The notes: a model not told the origin generated them from the sequence alone. Shown: positions 1-8,019, numbered from the stretch's first letter. The stretch: DNA of 64,000 nt from Bacilli bacterium (GCA_016293205.1 JAEDES010000003.1:18213-82212), one strand, 5' to 3'. Made by a program: numbers and translations.

Positions 1-1021
1 ATTTACGATATTTTTTGTTTCTTTCTTTATCTTCTCTTTTCGCTTTTCTCTTTTGGTAACGTTTATTTAATGTTGGCCAGATAAACATTGTACTTAGCAT
101 TGCTCCTGCTGATATTACTTGTCCACTAACATCAGAAAAGTCTTGAGTACCATTAATAACATTCATTAAAGCAGTAAATCCTGCTGACATTGAAGAGAAC
201 CCCATTGTAATCATTGGCCCTAACGAGTAGATTGCAGGTGTTTCATCTTCTTTATATGCTGAACCTGGAGGCGGATCAATTGTTATATTAACCGGTTCAA
301 TTCTTGTTTTAAATCTAGGTGCTCTAAAGAAATAATCTTCTTCTTTGTAGAATTCAATACCTTCTTCATCTGGATTATCAAATTCATGTTGAGTTTGAAC
401 AATTGGTCTTTCCATATCAAATTTTGTATTATCAAATCTTACAAAATTTCCAATATTATTAATTATTATAGATTGTTCCATAACAATTATTTTTAATCCC
501 ATTATAAATACAATATCACCATATTCTAATGTAGTTTGCGATGTTATTGCTTTATTATTTACATAAGTCCCGTATTTACTATTTAAATCTTGTACTGTCC
601 AAGAACCACCATTATATATTAATCTTGCTTGTTCTTTAGACACTAAAGGATACTCATAGCAGATAGTTGCTTTTGAGTCATTACCTATTAAAATTTCCCC
701 TGGATTTTTCATACGTAATTTTACTGTACTTGGTTCCATTGTTGGAGAACAATATAAAATTACGTATTCATTGTCTGTATTTATTTTTAAGAAATATAAA
801 CTGTATTCACGAAGAATTGCAGATGATATTTCTTGATCACCGTTCATAATCTTTGTTTCAAAGTCACTCTTAATTTTCCATTGGCCATTTTCTTCTTCAA
901 CGTTGATTAAGTTTCTTTCGTTACCTAAGTAATCGTTATCTTTGATCCAATAATTTCCAGCTATTTCTGTTGGTAATGTGAAATTATAAATTTTGCTTTT
1001 TTTAATTAATCTTACAATCAC
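1..1021 (-). CDS. essC: Type VII secretion ATPase EssC, N-terminal part (runs off the left edge)
   Basis: Translating the minus strand from GTG at 1021 gives an open frame of 340 codons to the window edge. A TGA in frame four codons upstream of the GTG fixes the start, and GGGGTGA lies seven bases upstream. Residues about 1-90 form a beta-rich FHA-like domain. Residues about 100-190 form a second one with the FHA signature VSKEQARL and DLNSKYGTYVNN. Then come a Pro-rich linker beginning FFRAPRFKTRIEP, a hydrophobic pair around residues 255-300 and a Lys/Arg-rich stretch. This FHA-FHA-linker-two-TM order is that of EssC, whose FtsK/SpoIIIE ATPase domains would follow to the left, outside the window. 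EssC is the membrane motor that exports WXG100/LXG substrates. No other T7SS component is visible here. The FHA could belong to another protein, but the linker and TM pair favour EssC. Confidence 0.75.
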   Translation of the reverse strand, partial: MIVRLIKKSKIYNFTLPTEIAGNYWIKDNDYLGNERNLINVEEENGQWKIKSDFETKIMNGDQEISSAILREYSLYFLKINTDNEYVILYCSPTMEPSTVKLRMKNPGEILIGNDSKATICYEYPLVSKEQARLIYNGGSWTVQDLNSKYGTYVNNKAITSQTTLEYGDIVFIMGLKIIVMEQSIIINNIGNFVRFDNTKFDMERPIVQTQHEFDNPDEEGIEFYKEEDYFFRAPRFKTRIEPVNITIDPPPGSAYKEDETPAIYSLGPMITMGFSSMSAGFTALMNVINGTQDFSDVSGQVISAGAMLSTMFIWPTLNKRYQKRKAKREDKERNKKYRK

Positions 1022-1059
1022 TAGAAATCACCCCAGATACTATTCCTATTCTATACTAA

Positions 1060-1088
1060 ATTATATCTTTTTTTTTATGTTTTTACAA
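1060..1088 (-). promoter_or_regulatory. Sigma-A promoter for essC
   Basis: On the minus strand TTGTAA (1088-1083) is followed after exactly 17 bases by TATAAT (1065-1060). It lies about 40 bases upstream of the essC GTG and diverges from the ZIP transporter, so essC is the first gene of its transcript. Confidence 0.7.
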
Positions 1089-1161
1089 TAGTTATTTGCT
1101 TTTTACGTTAAGAATAAAATAACACATTTTTATTTTATACATATTGTATATTGGTGATTAT

Positions 1162-1947
1162 ATGTTTAATTATTTTTGTAGTTTATCCCCTATTGTTCAG
1201 GCCTTTTTGGGTGGGTGTTTTACTTGGTTTATTACTTCTTTAGGAGCAGGGATTGTTTTTTTCATTAGAAGAGAAAATAACAAGTTAATGAAATGTCTTA
1301 GTGCCTTTGCAGGTGGAATTATGTTGGCGGCTGCTTTTTGGTCTTTATTAAATCCTGCTGTTGAAATTAGTGAAGAAGTTGGTCTTAATAGTCCTTTAAT
1401 ATTATCTAGTGGATTTTTACTTGGTGTTTTATTATTAATTGGATTTGATTATTTTTGTAAAAAGATATATGAAAAGAAAGATAATAATTATTATAAAAGA
1501 AGTTGGTTAGTTATTTTATCAATCACTATTCATAATATTCCTGAAGGTTTGATTGTAGGTGTTGCTTTTGGTTCTGTTGTTAATGGTATCGGAAATTATG
1601 GAATCATTGAGGCTTTACTTTTAACTTTAAGTATTGCAATACAAAATTTTCCTGAGGGTTGTTCTATCAGTTTACCATTAAGAAGAGATGGCTATTCAAA
1701 TAAAAAATCTTTCTTAATTGGACAAGCTAGTGCATTAGTTGAACCTATTTCTGCTGTTTTAGGCGCATTACTTGTTATGAAAATACAATTGATTTTACCA
1801 TTCCTTTTAGCTTTTGCTGCTGGTGCAATGGTATTTGTTGTTGTAAGTGAACTTGTTCCTGATATGAATGATAAAGGTTATTTAACTACATTTATATTTA
1901 TAATAGGATTTATTTTGATGATGGTTTTAGATATTGGTATAAAATAA
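1162..1947 (+). CDS. ZIP family divalent metal transporter (GufA-like)
   Basis: This is a 261-residue membrane protein that should move zinc or another divalent metal into the cytosol. It has about eight hydrophobic segments. The paired metal-site helices read HNIPEGLIVG (fourth helix) and QNFPEGCSIS (fifth helix), followed by a VEPISAVLGAL segment. The His in the first motif and Gln in the second are typical of the GufA subgroup of ZIPs. I start it at ATG 1162 rather than the in-frame TTG at 1144 because GGTGAT sits immediately upstream of the ATG, the same spacing as other genes here. It is the only plus-strand gene in the first 24 kb, is transcribed divergently from essC and ends at a shared hairpin terminator. 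Confidence 0.88.
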   Translation: MFNYFCSLSPIVQAFLGGCFTWFITSLGAGIVFFIRRENNKLMKCLSAFAGGIMLAAAFWSLLNPAVEISEEVGLNSPLILSSGFLLGVLLLIGFDYFCKKIYEKKDNNYYKRSWLVILSITIHNIPEGLIVGVAFGSVVNGIGNYGIIEALLLTLSIAIQNFPEGCSISLPLRRDGYSNKKSFLIGQASALVEPISAVLGALLVMKIQLILPFLLAFAAGAMVFVVVSELVPDMNDKGYLTTFIFIIGFILMMVLDIGIK

Positions 1948-1948
1948 A

Positions 1949-1968
1949 AAGTCCGAGTAATCGGACTT
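1949..1968. terminator. Bidirectional terminator hairpin
   Basis: AAGTCCGA-GTAA-TCGGACTT is a perfect 8-bp stem. On the minus strand it is followed by TTTTTATTTT and ends the Nudix/MBL transcript. It also lies just after the ZIP stop codon on the plus strand. Confidence 0.8.
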
Positions 1969-2677
1969 AAATTATTATTTCTTGACCATCTTCTGGTACA
2001 ATTATGTTTTCAATTTTTAATTCAATTAATTTCTCTCTTGTTGGTATTTCCATATGGCTTACAACATATGTACATTGTGGATATTTTTCTGATAAGTATT
2101 TTAAATTATCTATTCCCATGTGTTTTGTAGTTCCTTCTGGAAACATGCAATCACAGAAAAGATAATCACATTTTGATGACATATATTCGACATTTTCACA
2201 TAATGCTGTATCTCCTGTGAATCCAATATATTTATCATTATCCTTAAAAATGTATCCATACGACGGCATTCTACCATGTTCTACTTCTACTCTTTCTACG
2301 GAGTATTTTTTTAATTCAAATATATTTTTATGTTCATATTTAAGATTTAATATTTTTAATATTTCTGCTGTTGAATTTGGAAAAGCTAGTTTTAATAGGT
2401 TTTTTATTTTTCTTTTTCCTTCTTTTCCACAATAGATGTTAATATCTAATAATTTGGATTTTGATTTTAATAAAAAATAGAATGGTATATCAAAATAATG
2501 ATCTCCATGAAAATGTGTGATAACTATATCTTCTATAGAATTTGGATTTATATCAAATCTAAATAAATTTTTACATGTACCATTTGGAAAATCTACCATT
2601 GTTTTTTTATCTATTAAGTATGAAGCACTATTATATTTATTCCACATACTTCCACTACCAACTACTTTTACTTTCAT
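1967..2677 (-). CDS. MBL-fold (RNase Z-like) metallohydrolase
   Basis: A 236-residue protein of the metallo-beta-lactamase superfamily. The metal-binding signature HFHGDH is at about residue 55 (the core HxHxDH), a second-metal aspartate sits in FTGDTAL at about residue 154, and a late His lies in VSHME near residue 208. The sequence resembles the short RNase Z / AtsA-like branch, which uses two zinc ions to cleave phosphodiesters or esters. It lacks the long exosite arm of a full tRNase Z, so the substrate is uncertain. It is ten bases downstream of the Nudix gene and probably co-transcribed. Confidence 0.8.
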   Translation of the reverse strand: MKVKVVGSGSMWNKYNSASYLIDKKTMVDFPNGTCKNLFRFDINPNSIEDIVITHFHGDHYFDIPFYFLLKSKSKLLDINIYCGKEGKRKIKNLLKLAFPNSTAEILKILNLKYEHKNIFELKKYSVERVEVEHGRMPSYGYIFKDNDKYIGFTGDTALCENVEYMSSKCDYLFCDCMFPEGTTKHMGIDNLKYLSEKYPQCTYVVSHMEIPTREKLIELKIENIIVPEDGQEIII

Positions 2678-2686
2678 TTTCCACCT

Positions 2687-3091
2687 CTATTTTATTAGTT
2701 TCTTTTGAAGGCAGTATGGTATTACTTCATTTTTTAATGTATTTGATAGCATTTCTGTACCAAGTGCTGAATCATACCATTCAAATTTTTCAATTTCTTC
2801 TGATGTTGTTAGCACTCCTTCTAATTCACCATCATATTTGAATACATAAAAATGAATTGGAGTTTTTCCATCACTTGTTGCGATTTCATCAAATTCCATA
2901 ACTAATTCGATTTTATTTTCATCAAATATGGCATCTTTTCCTAGTTCTTCATGGCATTCTCTTATTGCTGCTTCTTGAGGAGTTTCACCTTCCTCTACTC
3001 TTCCACCTATCATTTGATATGTTGGCCTTTTTCGAGGTTTATCAATTAATAGTTTATTGTCTTTAAAAAACATTGTTCCTACTACTTTCAT
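2687..3091 (-). CDS. Nudix hydrolase
   Basis: 134 residues. The Nudix box is complete: GGRVEEGETPQEA then REC-HEELG, matching Gx5Ex7REUxEExGU at about residues 28-51. Such enzymes cleave nucleoside diphosphate-X compounds using Mg bound by the EExG helix; the substrate cannot be read from sequence. The opening residues MKVVGTMFFKDNKLLIDKP form the usual first strands, so the length is complete. AGGTGAT precedes the ATG. It forms a two-gene unit with the MBL-fold gene, and there is a spacer of about 75 bases to the terminator of the rplM-rpsI operon. Confidence 0.85.
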   Translation of the reverse strand: MKVVGTMFFKDNKLLIDKPRKRPTYQMIGGRVEEGETPQEAAIRECHEELGKDAIFDENKIELVMEFDEIATSDGKTPIHFYVFKYDGELEGVLTTSEEIEKFEWYDSALGTEMLSNTLKNEVIPYCLQKKLIK

Positions 3092-3132
3092 CTTATCACC
3101 TGAAATTATTATATCAAATATTTAGGCAGCAA

Positions 3133-3155
3133 AAAAGTCCACATAGTGGACTTTT
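3133..3155 (-). terminator. rplM-rpsI terminator
   Basis: The 10-bp stem AAAAGTCCAC / GTGGACTTTT has a three-base loop and a run of T on the minus strand, 12 bases after the rpsI stop. Confidence 0.85.
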
Positions 3156-3166
3156 GAAACTTTGTA

Positions 3167-3592
3167 TTAACGTTTTGAGAATTGTGGAGCACGACGTGCT
3201 TTCTTTAATCCTGGTTTCTTACGTTCTTTCTTACGAGAATCTCTAGTAATGAATCCTTCAGCTTTTAATGTTTTTCTGAAACTATTTTCTGAATCTGCAG
3301 GTGTAGTTTTGTCATAATCTAATAATGCTCTTGTAATACCTAAACGGATAGCTCCAGTTTGTCCTTGGAATCCTCCACCTTTAACTTTAGCATCTACATC
3401 GAACATTTCTCTTGTGTTAGTTACATCAAGAGGTTGACATAAATCCATAACTAATACTTCGAATGGTAAATAATCATGAACATCTTTTCCATTAACTGTA
3501 ATTTTTCCAGTTCCTGGAGTTAAAGTAACACGAGCTACAGAAGTTTTTCTGTGTCCAGTTCCTGTATAAACGTTTTTCTTTTCTTTTGCCAT
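3167..3592 (-). CDS. rpsI: 30S ribosomal protein S9
   Basis: 141 residues, about ten longer than usual through an N-terminal extension ([13 protein letters not shown]) before the conserved [10 protein letters not shown]. The core ends in the basic tail RRAPQFSKR, whose C-terminal arginine reaches the P-site tRNA anticodon loop in known ribosomes. The central [17 protein letters not shown] block is intact. It is 13 bases downstream of rplM with a strong GGAGG, and the pair forms the standard bacterial L13-S9 operon. Confidence 0.97.
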   Translation of the reverse strand: MAKEKKNVYTGTGHRKTSVARVTLTPGTGKITVNGKDVHDYLPFEVLVMDLCQPLDVTNTREMFDVDAKVKGGGFQGQTGAIRLGITRALLDYDKTTPADSENSFRKTLKAEGFITRDSRKKERKKPGLKKARRAPQFSKR

Positions 3593-3605
3593 AACTTATA
3601 CCCTC

Positions 3606-4037
3606 CTACTTAACTTCAAGCACTTCTGGTTTTTGTGCTTGGTGTTTATGTTCGTTTCCTGCATAAACGAATAATTTCTTGTACATTTGTCTTCCAAGTC
3701 TATTATGTGGAAGCATTCCTTTGATTGCTCTTTCCATCATTTCAACTGGATATTCTTCTCTCATTACTTTTGCAGTTCTTTCTCTTAAACCACCTTGATA
3801 CATTGAGTGATCATAATACATTTTGTCTTCTAACTTATTACCAGTTAAAGTAACTTTTTGTGCATTGATGATTACAACGTTGTCTCCGCAATCAATATGT
3901 GGAGTATAAGTTGGTTTGTTTTTTCCACGTAAGTATACTGCTGCTAAAGAAGCAACTCTACCTAAAGATTTACCTTCAGCATCAATAACATACCATTTAC
4001 GTTCTACTGTTTCTTTTTTTTGCATATAACTTGTCAT
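3606..4037 (-). CDS. rplM: 50S ribosomal protein L13
   Basis: 143 residues. Hallmarks are [16 protein letters not shown] at residues 15-30, the GDNVVIINA motif, and [20 protein letters not shown] near residue 110. L13 binds 23S rRNA early in large-subunit assembly. It is the first gene of the rplM-rpsI unit, with AAAAGGAG before the ATG and its own promoter and structured leader. In many Firmicutes L13 follows truA directly; here a block of three lineage-specific genes has been inserted between them. Confidence 0.97.
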   Translation of the reverse strand: MTSYMQKKETVERKWYVIDAEGKSLGRVASLAAVYLRGKNKPTYTPHIDCGDNVVIINAQKVTLTGNKLEDKMYYDHSMYQGGLRERTAKVMREEYPVEMMERAIKGMLPHNRLGRQMYKKLFVYAGNEHKHQAQKPEVLEVK

Positions 4038-4112
4038 AATTTTCTCCTTTTACTTAAATCAGACTTCCCACGGTCCAATTTATGTGGGGATATTTCGAAT
4101 GTACCGATTATG
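4038..4112 (-). promoter_or_regulatory. Possible L13 autoregulatory leader
   Basis: The roughly 70-nt leader between promoter and rplM can fold with a CCCAC / GTGGG stem around a 12-base loop, just upstream of AAAAGGAG. Low-GC Gram-positives are known to carry an L13 leader RNA at this position. I infer homology from position and one stem only. Confidence 0.4.
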
Positions 4113-4141
4113 ATTATACTAAAAATTTCTTTAAAAATCAA
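4113..4141 (-). promoter_or_regulatory. Sigma-A promoter for rplM-rpsI
   Basis: TTGATT (4141-4136), a 17-base spacer, then TATAAT (4118-4113) on the minus strand. It lies downstream of the small-protein operon and upstream of the L13 leader. Confidence 0.75.
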
Positions 4142-4177
4142 TAGTTTTTTGTATTATTTCATAAGGTTTTCCCACAT

Positions 4178-4525
4178 TTAAATTGACTTTGTAGTTTGGT
4201 CTGCTAAATCCATTTCCCCTTCTAATTCACCGATGGCGATTAGTGCTTGTTCTAGTTGTTCATCTGACATAGATTCAACACATGCATATGCATCTGAAAG
4301 TGTTGCTCCATAGGCAACTTGATCCCTAGCTATGATTGATCCTGTAGACATACTAGCAGTTAAACTTGCTATTATTGCTGTATTCTTTTTTGACTGAGCT
4401 AATGTTGATGATGCACCTCTTTTTTCATCAATTTTTTGGACTGTTGCAATAGATGAGTGTGCAGTTGGAACTGCTGTTGCTGTTCCTGTTCCTATAAACG
4501 CTGTTGCTGTTAATGATTCTAACAT
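4178..4525 (-). CDS. Small Ser/Thr/Ala-rich protein, paralogue of the 5354-5644 product
   Basis: I do not recognise this 115-residue protein. Its first 70 residues are rich in Ala, Thr, Ser and Gly (opening MLESLTATAFIGTGTATAV), and a hydrophobic stretch NTAIIASLTASM lies near residues 48-59. The C-terminal 40 residues are acidic with the motif YACVESMSDEQLEQAL. The 96-residue protein encoded at 5354-5644 has the same plan, with YVNSMSVEQLVEF at the matching place and a similar N-terminus, so I infer they are paralogues. It starts one base after the stop of the 246-residue membrane protein gene and shares its promoter. No signal peptide or catalytic motif is evident. Confidence 0.7.
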   Translation of the reverse strand: MLESLTATAFIGTGTATAVPTAHSSIATVQKIDEKRGASSTLAQSKKNTAIIASLTASMSTGSIIARDQVAYGATLSDAYACVESMSDEQLEQALIAIGELEGEMDLADQTTKSI

Positions 4526-4526
4526 A

Positions 4527-5267
4527 TTATTTTCCTCCCCTGTTTTTATTGGCTGCTTGATTTGCTGCTAATGTTGTTTGAACTAATGAACGTAATTGTT
4601 CTAGTTGTTCTTTTGTTTCTATTCCTTCAATAATTTGTTTCATTGTTGGAATATCCTCTGTTTTTTCCATGGCTTTACTAATTACCTTAGCTGCTTCTCC
4701 GTGTTTTTGCATGTTGTTTGCCATTCTTCTTGCTTCCATCTTTTTGAATGTATCTTCTCTTTCTTGGAAGCGATATATATTATAATTTTGAATATTTATA
4801 CATTGAAAGTTTATAAAGGCACTTGCTAATTCTTCTATTAAAAATGGTATTGCAAATGGAATTCCTGCGATTGTTGCTGCTGTTAACAATGGTATTGTTA
4901 TTGCATTTATAATTATTCCTCTTTTATGAATATTTTTATTCCAATTTAAATAATAAATCATTTCTGTTGGTTTATTCATATCCATATGATAGTTTCTATT
5001 TTGTTCTCGATGCCATTCTTTTCTCATTGCCATTTTTAATTTACGAGTTTCATCAATTATTCTTTTTTGGTCTTCTTCTGTTTTGGCTTTCTTTAATAAT
5101 TTTCTTTTCTTTTTATCACATTGTTTGTCATAAAACACTAAAAAGTTTGGCCATAATTTTTTTAATACTTTAAACTTAATATCTTCTACTTTAAAGACAA
5201 CTTTTTGAAATTGCAATGCACCAAGTTTTTCGCATTGCTTTATCTTTTTTTGATAATCGCCCTTCAT
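4527..5267 (-). CDS. Lineage-specific membrane protein with charged cytosolic arms
   Basis: 246 residues, family not recognised. Residues 1-115 are very basic and helical, with repeated Lys and Glu and coiled-coil character. A hydrophobic hairpin follows at about residues 116-150 (GIIINAITIPLLTAATIAG, then IPFAIPFLIEELASAFINF). The last 90 residues are again charged and helical and end in a Gln/Asn/Ala-rich tail. It has its own promoter and GGGGGAAA ribosome site and is followed after one base by the 115-residue gene. A membrane-anchored scaffold fits the layout, but nothing indicates function. The conserved-looking neighbours suggest these three genes act together. Confidence 0.7.
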   Translation of the reverse strand: MKGDYQKKIKQCEKLGALQFQKVVFKVEDIKFKVLKKLWPNFLVFYDKQCDKKKRKLLKKAKTEEDQKRIIDETRKLKMAMRKEWHREQNRNYHMDMNKPTEMIYYLNWNKNIHKRGIIINAITIPLLTAATIAGIPFAIPFLIEELASAFINFQCINIQNYNIYRFQEREDTFKKMEARRMANNMQKHGEAAKVISKAMEKTEDIPTMKQIIEGIETKEQLEQLRSLVQTTLAANQAANKNRGGK

Positions 5268-5305
5268 AAATTTTTCCCCCTATTACTCTCCATTGAGTGT
5301 CACTT

Positions 5306-5334
5306 ATTATACCATAAAAGGGCAAAAAAATCAA
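5306..5334 (-). promoter_or_regulatory. Promoter of the 246-residue/115-residue operon
   Basis: TTGATT (5334-5329), 17 bases, TATAAT (5311-5306) on the minus strand. The -35 box overlaps the terminator stem of the gene before it. Confidence 0.75.
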
Positions 5335-5354
5335 TAGAAGGTCTTTCTACTGAT
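5330..5354 (-). terminator. Terminator after the 96-residue gene
   Basis: A 10-bp stem (ATCAGTAGAA / TTCTATTGAT on the minus strand, one G-U pair) with a five-base loop, followed by seven T. It separates truA plus the 96-residue gene from the next operon. Confidence 0.7.
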
Positions 5355-5644
5355 TATATTGTCTTTGTATATACTTTTGCATCTTCTGATTTTTCTTCAG
5401 ATATTTCTATAAAATCTAATTCTTTATCGGCTAACCTTTGATCAAATTCTACTAGTTGTTCTACACTCATTGAATTAACATAATCTTGTGCTTGAATAAC
5501 TAAAACATGATTTGAATTTGCAGATAAATATGTTGCTGTTGATGTTGCCATTGATGATAATGTATCATTATCAATATATGATCCATCTCCTGATAATGTA
5601 CTAGTTGATATAGCACATGAAGTTGTTGATAATAAGTCTCTCAT
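5354..5644 (-). CDS. Small Ser/Thr-rich protein, paralogue of the 4178-4525 product
   Basis: 96 residues, family not recognised. The N-terminus MRDLLSTTSCAISTSTLSGD is Ser/Thr-rich, and residues 25-50 are Ala/Ser/Thr-rich with a mild hydrophobic patch. The C-terminus is acidic and contains YVNSMSVEQLVEFDQRLADK. The shared SMSxEQL block, the similar length and the composition link it to the protein at 4178-4525. It lies 14 bases after truA with a GGGGGAAC ribosome site and ends at its own terminator, so it is probably read with truA. No signal peptide, Cys pair or enzyme motif stands out. Confidence 0.68.
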   Translation of the reverse strand: MRDLLSTTSCAISTSTLSGDGSYIDNDTLSSMATSTATYLSANSNHVLVIQAQDYVNSMSVEQLVEFDQRLADKELDFIEISEEKSEDAKVYTKTI

Positions 5645-5658
5645 ATTGTTCCCCCTAA

Positions 5659-6390
5659 CTAATATTCAACATCTATAAGGTACAATCCTTCTGCTGGCGC
5701 AGTTTTTCCTCCTGTTGTTCTATCTTTATTTTCTAAGTATCTTTCCACATCTTCTGTGGATATTTTATTTTCTCCTACTTGGATTAACATTCCTACCATG
5801 TTTCTAATTTGATAGCGTAGGAATCCATCTCCTTTAAATGTAATTTCTATTTTATCACATTTTCTTTCAATTGAAGCTCTAAATATTGTTCTAACACAAT
5901 TTTCTTTTTCTTTACTTTCAGTTACAAAAGCTCTAAAGTCATGTGTTCCCAAAAATACTCTTATGGCATCTGCCATCGCTTCAACATCTAAATCATAGTT
6001 ATATTGAAACACATAATTTCTTTCTAATGGATTATATTCTCCAACATTAATAATATACTTATATTCTTTTGTTTTTACATCATATCTTGCATGAAAATTG
6101 TCTGGTACTTGGAATGTTTCAATAATATGAATGTCATCTGGTAAATTACTATTCATCGCTCTTTTTAATTTATGTTCAGTAATATTAACATCAATATCAG
6201 CATGTCCATATTGGCATAACGCATGAACGCCTTTATCTGTTCGTCCAGTTGAAGTTATAGTTGTTTTTTTACCATTATTTATTTTTGTCAAAGCATTTTC
6301 TAAACATTCTTGAATGCTTAAAAGACCAGGTTGAGTTTGAAATCCACAGTAAGCTGTTCCATCATATGAAAATTTCAACAAGTAACGCAT
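5659..6390 (-). CDS. truA: tRNA pseudouridine(38-40) synthase TruA
   Basis: 243 residues, the normal TruA length. The catalytic aspartate lies in STGRTDKGVHA at about residue 52. Other landmarks are SYDGTAYCGFQTQPG near the start, the FLGTHDFRAF motif in the middle and RYQIRNMVGMLIQVG near residue 200. TruA isomerises uridines 38-40 in the anticodon arm of many tRNAs. The position after the ecfA pair and before rplM-rpsI is the usual Firmicutes order. The start is MRYLLKFSYDG with a GGTGAT-type site; the 32-base gap upstream has no clear terminator. Confidence 0.95.
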   Translation of the reverse strand: MRYLLKFSYDGTAYCGFQTQPGLLSIQECLENALTKINNGKKTTITSTGRTDKGVHALCQYGHADIDVNITEHKLKRAMNSNLPDDIHIIETFQVPDNFHARYDVKTKEYKYIINVGEYNPLERNYVFQYNYDLDVEAMADAIRVFLGTHDFRAFVTESKEKENCVRTIFRASIERKCDKIEITFKGDGFLRYQIRNMVGMLIQVGENKISTEDVERYLENKDRTTGGKTAPAEGLYLIDVEY

Positions 6391-6422
6391 TTTATCACCT
6401 CTTTTTCCACAATAATTGTGAA

Positions 6423-7214
6423 TTAAACATGTTTATATATATCTTTTATTATATCTCTTATATCTTTATGATAATCTATTTTTACAGACTTTTTCTTTTT
6501 AGCAAGATAAGTAAATTCTATTATTTCTGGAATTAAGAATTTATTCTTTTTTAAAAAGTCTACTCTTTGATAAACTTCAGTAGTTGGTCCTTCTAATATA
6601 ACTTGATTATTCTTTATAAAAATCATATTATCTGTATATTTGTGAAGAGCATTTTGATCTGTTGATAATAAAACTATATTTATATTAAATTGTTCTTTTA
6701 GTCTTTGTAATAACATAAAAATTTTCTTTTCATTTTTATTATCTAAAAATTTAAATGGTTCTTCTACTATTATTAATTCTGGATTTGAAATTAGACTTAA
6801 AGCATATTGAAGAATTTTCTTTTCTGATTGTGATAGAGTTTGTAATGTTCTTTCTAAATATGATTCGTCTAATCCTACTATTTTTAACGAATCTCTTATT
6901 TTTTTTGAATAATCTTTTATAATTAAATTATTTTGTTTTATGGTTTGTTTCATTAATTCATTTACTGTTAATACATATTTTGGTATTACTAGTAAGTTTG
7001 GTATAAAACTAATTCTCTTTTGATAATTTTTTATATTTTCTTTTGTTATTTTTTCTTCATTTACAAGTATAGTTCCTTTACCCTGTTTCCTTTGAGTTAA
7101 TATTTCAATGTAATCAGTTAATGATGTTCCTGTTATACCCGTAATTGTTTTATATTCTATAGTAAAATTAATTTCTTTTTCATTGTATAGATAGTTAATA
7201 AATTTTATTTCCAT
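6423..7214 (-). CDS. Eroded EcfA2-like ABC ATPase, probably not ATP-hydrolysing
   Basis: 263 residues in the slot normally held by ecfA2, the second ATPase of energy-coupling-factor vitamin transporters. The ABC fold can be followed, but key residues are changed. The Walker A region reads GITGTSLTDY (residues 26-35) and has no GKS/GKT lysine. The Q-loop Gln is absent (ISFIPNLL). The signature is LSQSEKK instead of LSGGQ. Walker B reads LIIVEEPFKFLD, and the H-loop His is missing (LSTDQNAL). The C-terminal PEIIEFTYLAKK matches the EcfA C-terminal tail. Its start overlaps the end of the partner gene by ten bases. No ecfT follows; truA does. It could be a non-catalytic subunit or a decaying gene, but the frame is intact. 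Confidence 0.75.
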   Translation of the reverse strand: MEIKFINYLYNEKEINFTIEYKTITGITGTSLTDYIEILTQRKQGKGTILVNEEKITKENIKNYQKRISFIPNLLVIPKYVLTVNELMKQTIKQNNLIIKDYSKKIRDSLKIVGLDESYLERTLQTLSQSEKKILQYALSLISNPELIIVEEPFKFLDNKNEKKIFMLLQRLKEQFNINIVLLSTDQNALHKYTDNMIFIKNNQVILEGPTTEVYQRVDFLKKNKFLIPEIIEFTYLAKKKKSVKIDYHKDIRDIIKDIYKHV

Positions 7215-7999
7215 AATAAATCCACCATCCTATCTTTATCTTGTTCAATGCAATTAATTAATTCATAATCTCTTAATTTAACAGATAAATCAATCATAAA
7301 TGGTAAATTTAAACCTGCTTTATTCATGATATTATCTTTTTCAATTATTTCTATTGGATTACCTTCAATCATTATATTACTATCACTAATGACATATAAA
7401 TAATCTGATTGAAGCGCTATATCTAATGATGATGTTACTAAAACTATAGTAGTATTTTCTTGTTGATATTGTTTTAATATTTCAATAATTGTATCTAATT
7501 CTTTTTTATCAAAATATACTGATATATCATCAATAAAAATAATACTTGGATTATAGATAAAAGCTAAAGCTAATTGTACTTTAATTGTTTCTTTTATATC
7601 TAGTGAATCTAAATTAGATGATTGATATTTTGATAATTTTAATTCTTTTATTACTTTTTTATATCTTTTTGTTTTTTCATCTTTAGATAAATTTAATAAA
7701 TCTAAATAATGATTAAGTTCTTCTTCTAATGTGTTTGTTACATAATTTATTTCTCCAGGAATAATTACTTTTAATATTTGATGTAAGTCAGTTAACTTAT
7801 AATCTTCTAATTTTATATCATACATAGTTATTGTGTTGTTGATATCTATTTGATTATCTAACATTCTTAATAGAGTTGTTTTTCCACAATTATTTGGTCC
7901 GGCTATTGTTATAAATTTATTTTCTTCAAGACCTATACTAAAGTCATTAAAAATACCTTTATATGTTAGACCAATTATTTCAATGATATTTTTTGACAT
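7205..7999 (-). CDS. Eroded EcfA1-like ABC ATPase
   Basis: 264 residues in the ecfA1 position downstream of rplQ. Walker A is intact (AGPNNCGKTT, residues 33-42). The Q-loop region reads KVIIPGEINYVTNT with no Gln. The signature region is LDIKETIKVQLA rather than LSGGQKQRVA. Walker B ends IIFIDDIS, with Asp where the catalytic Glu should be (residue 158), and the H-loop His is replaced (LVTSSLDIA). The C-terminus has GLNLPFMIDLSVKLRDY, typical of EcfA proteins. ATP binding by this subunit is plausible; hydrolysis is doubtful. It is co-transcribed with the EcfA2-like gene, and the transmembrane EcfT normally encoded next is absent. Confidence 0.75.
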   Translation of the reverse strand: MSKNIIEIIGLTYKGIFNDFSIGLEENKFITIAGPNNCGKTTLLRMLDNQIDINNTITMYDIKLEDYKLTDLHQILKVIIPGEINYVTNTLEEELNHYLDLLNLSKDEKTKRYKKVIKELKLSKYQSSNLDSLDIKETIKVQLALAFIYNPSIIFIDDISVYFDKKELDTIIEILKQYQQENTTIVLVTSSLDIALQSDYLYVISDSNIMIEGNPIEIIEKDNIMNKAGLNLPFMIDLSVKLRDYELINCIEQDKDRMVDLLWK

Positions 8000-8019
8000 A
8001 ATTATTCCCCCTATGTTTT

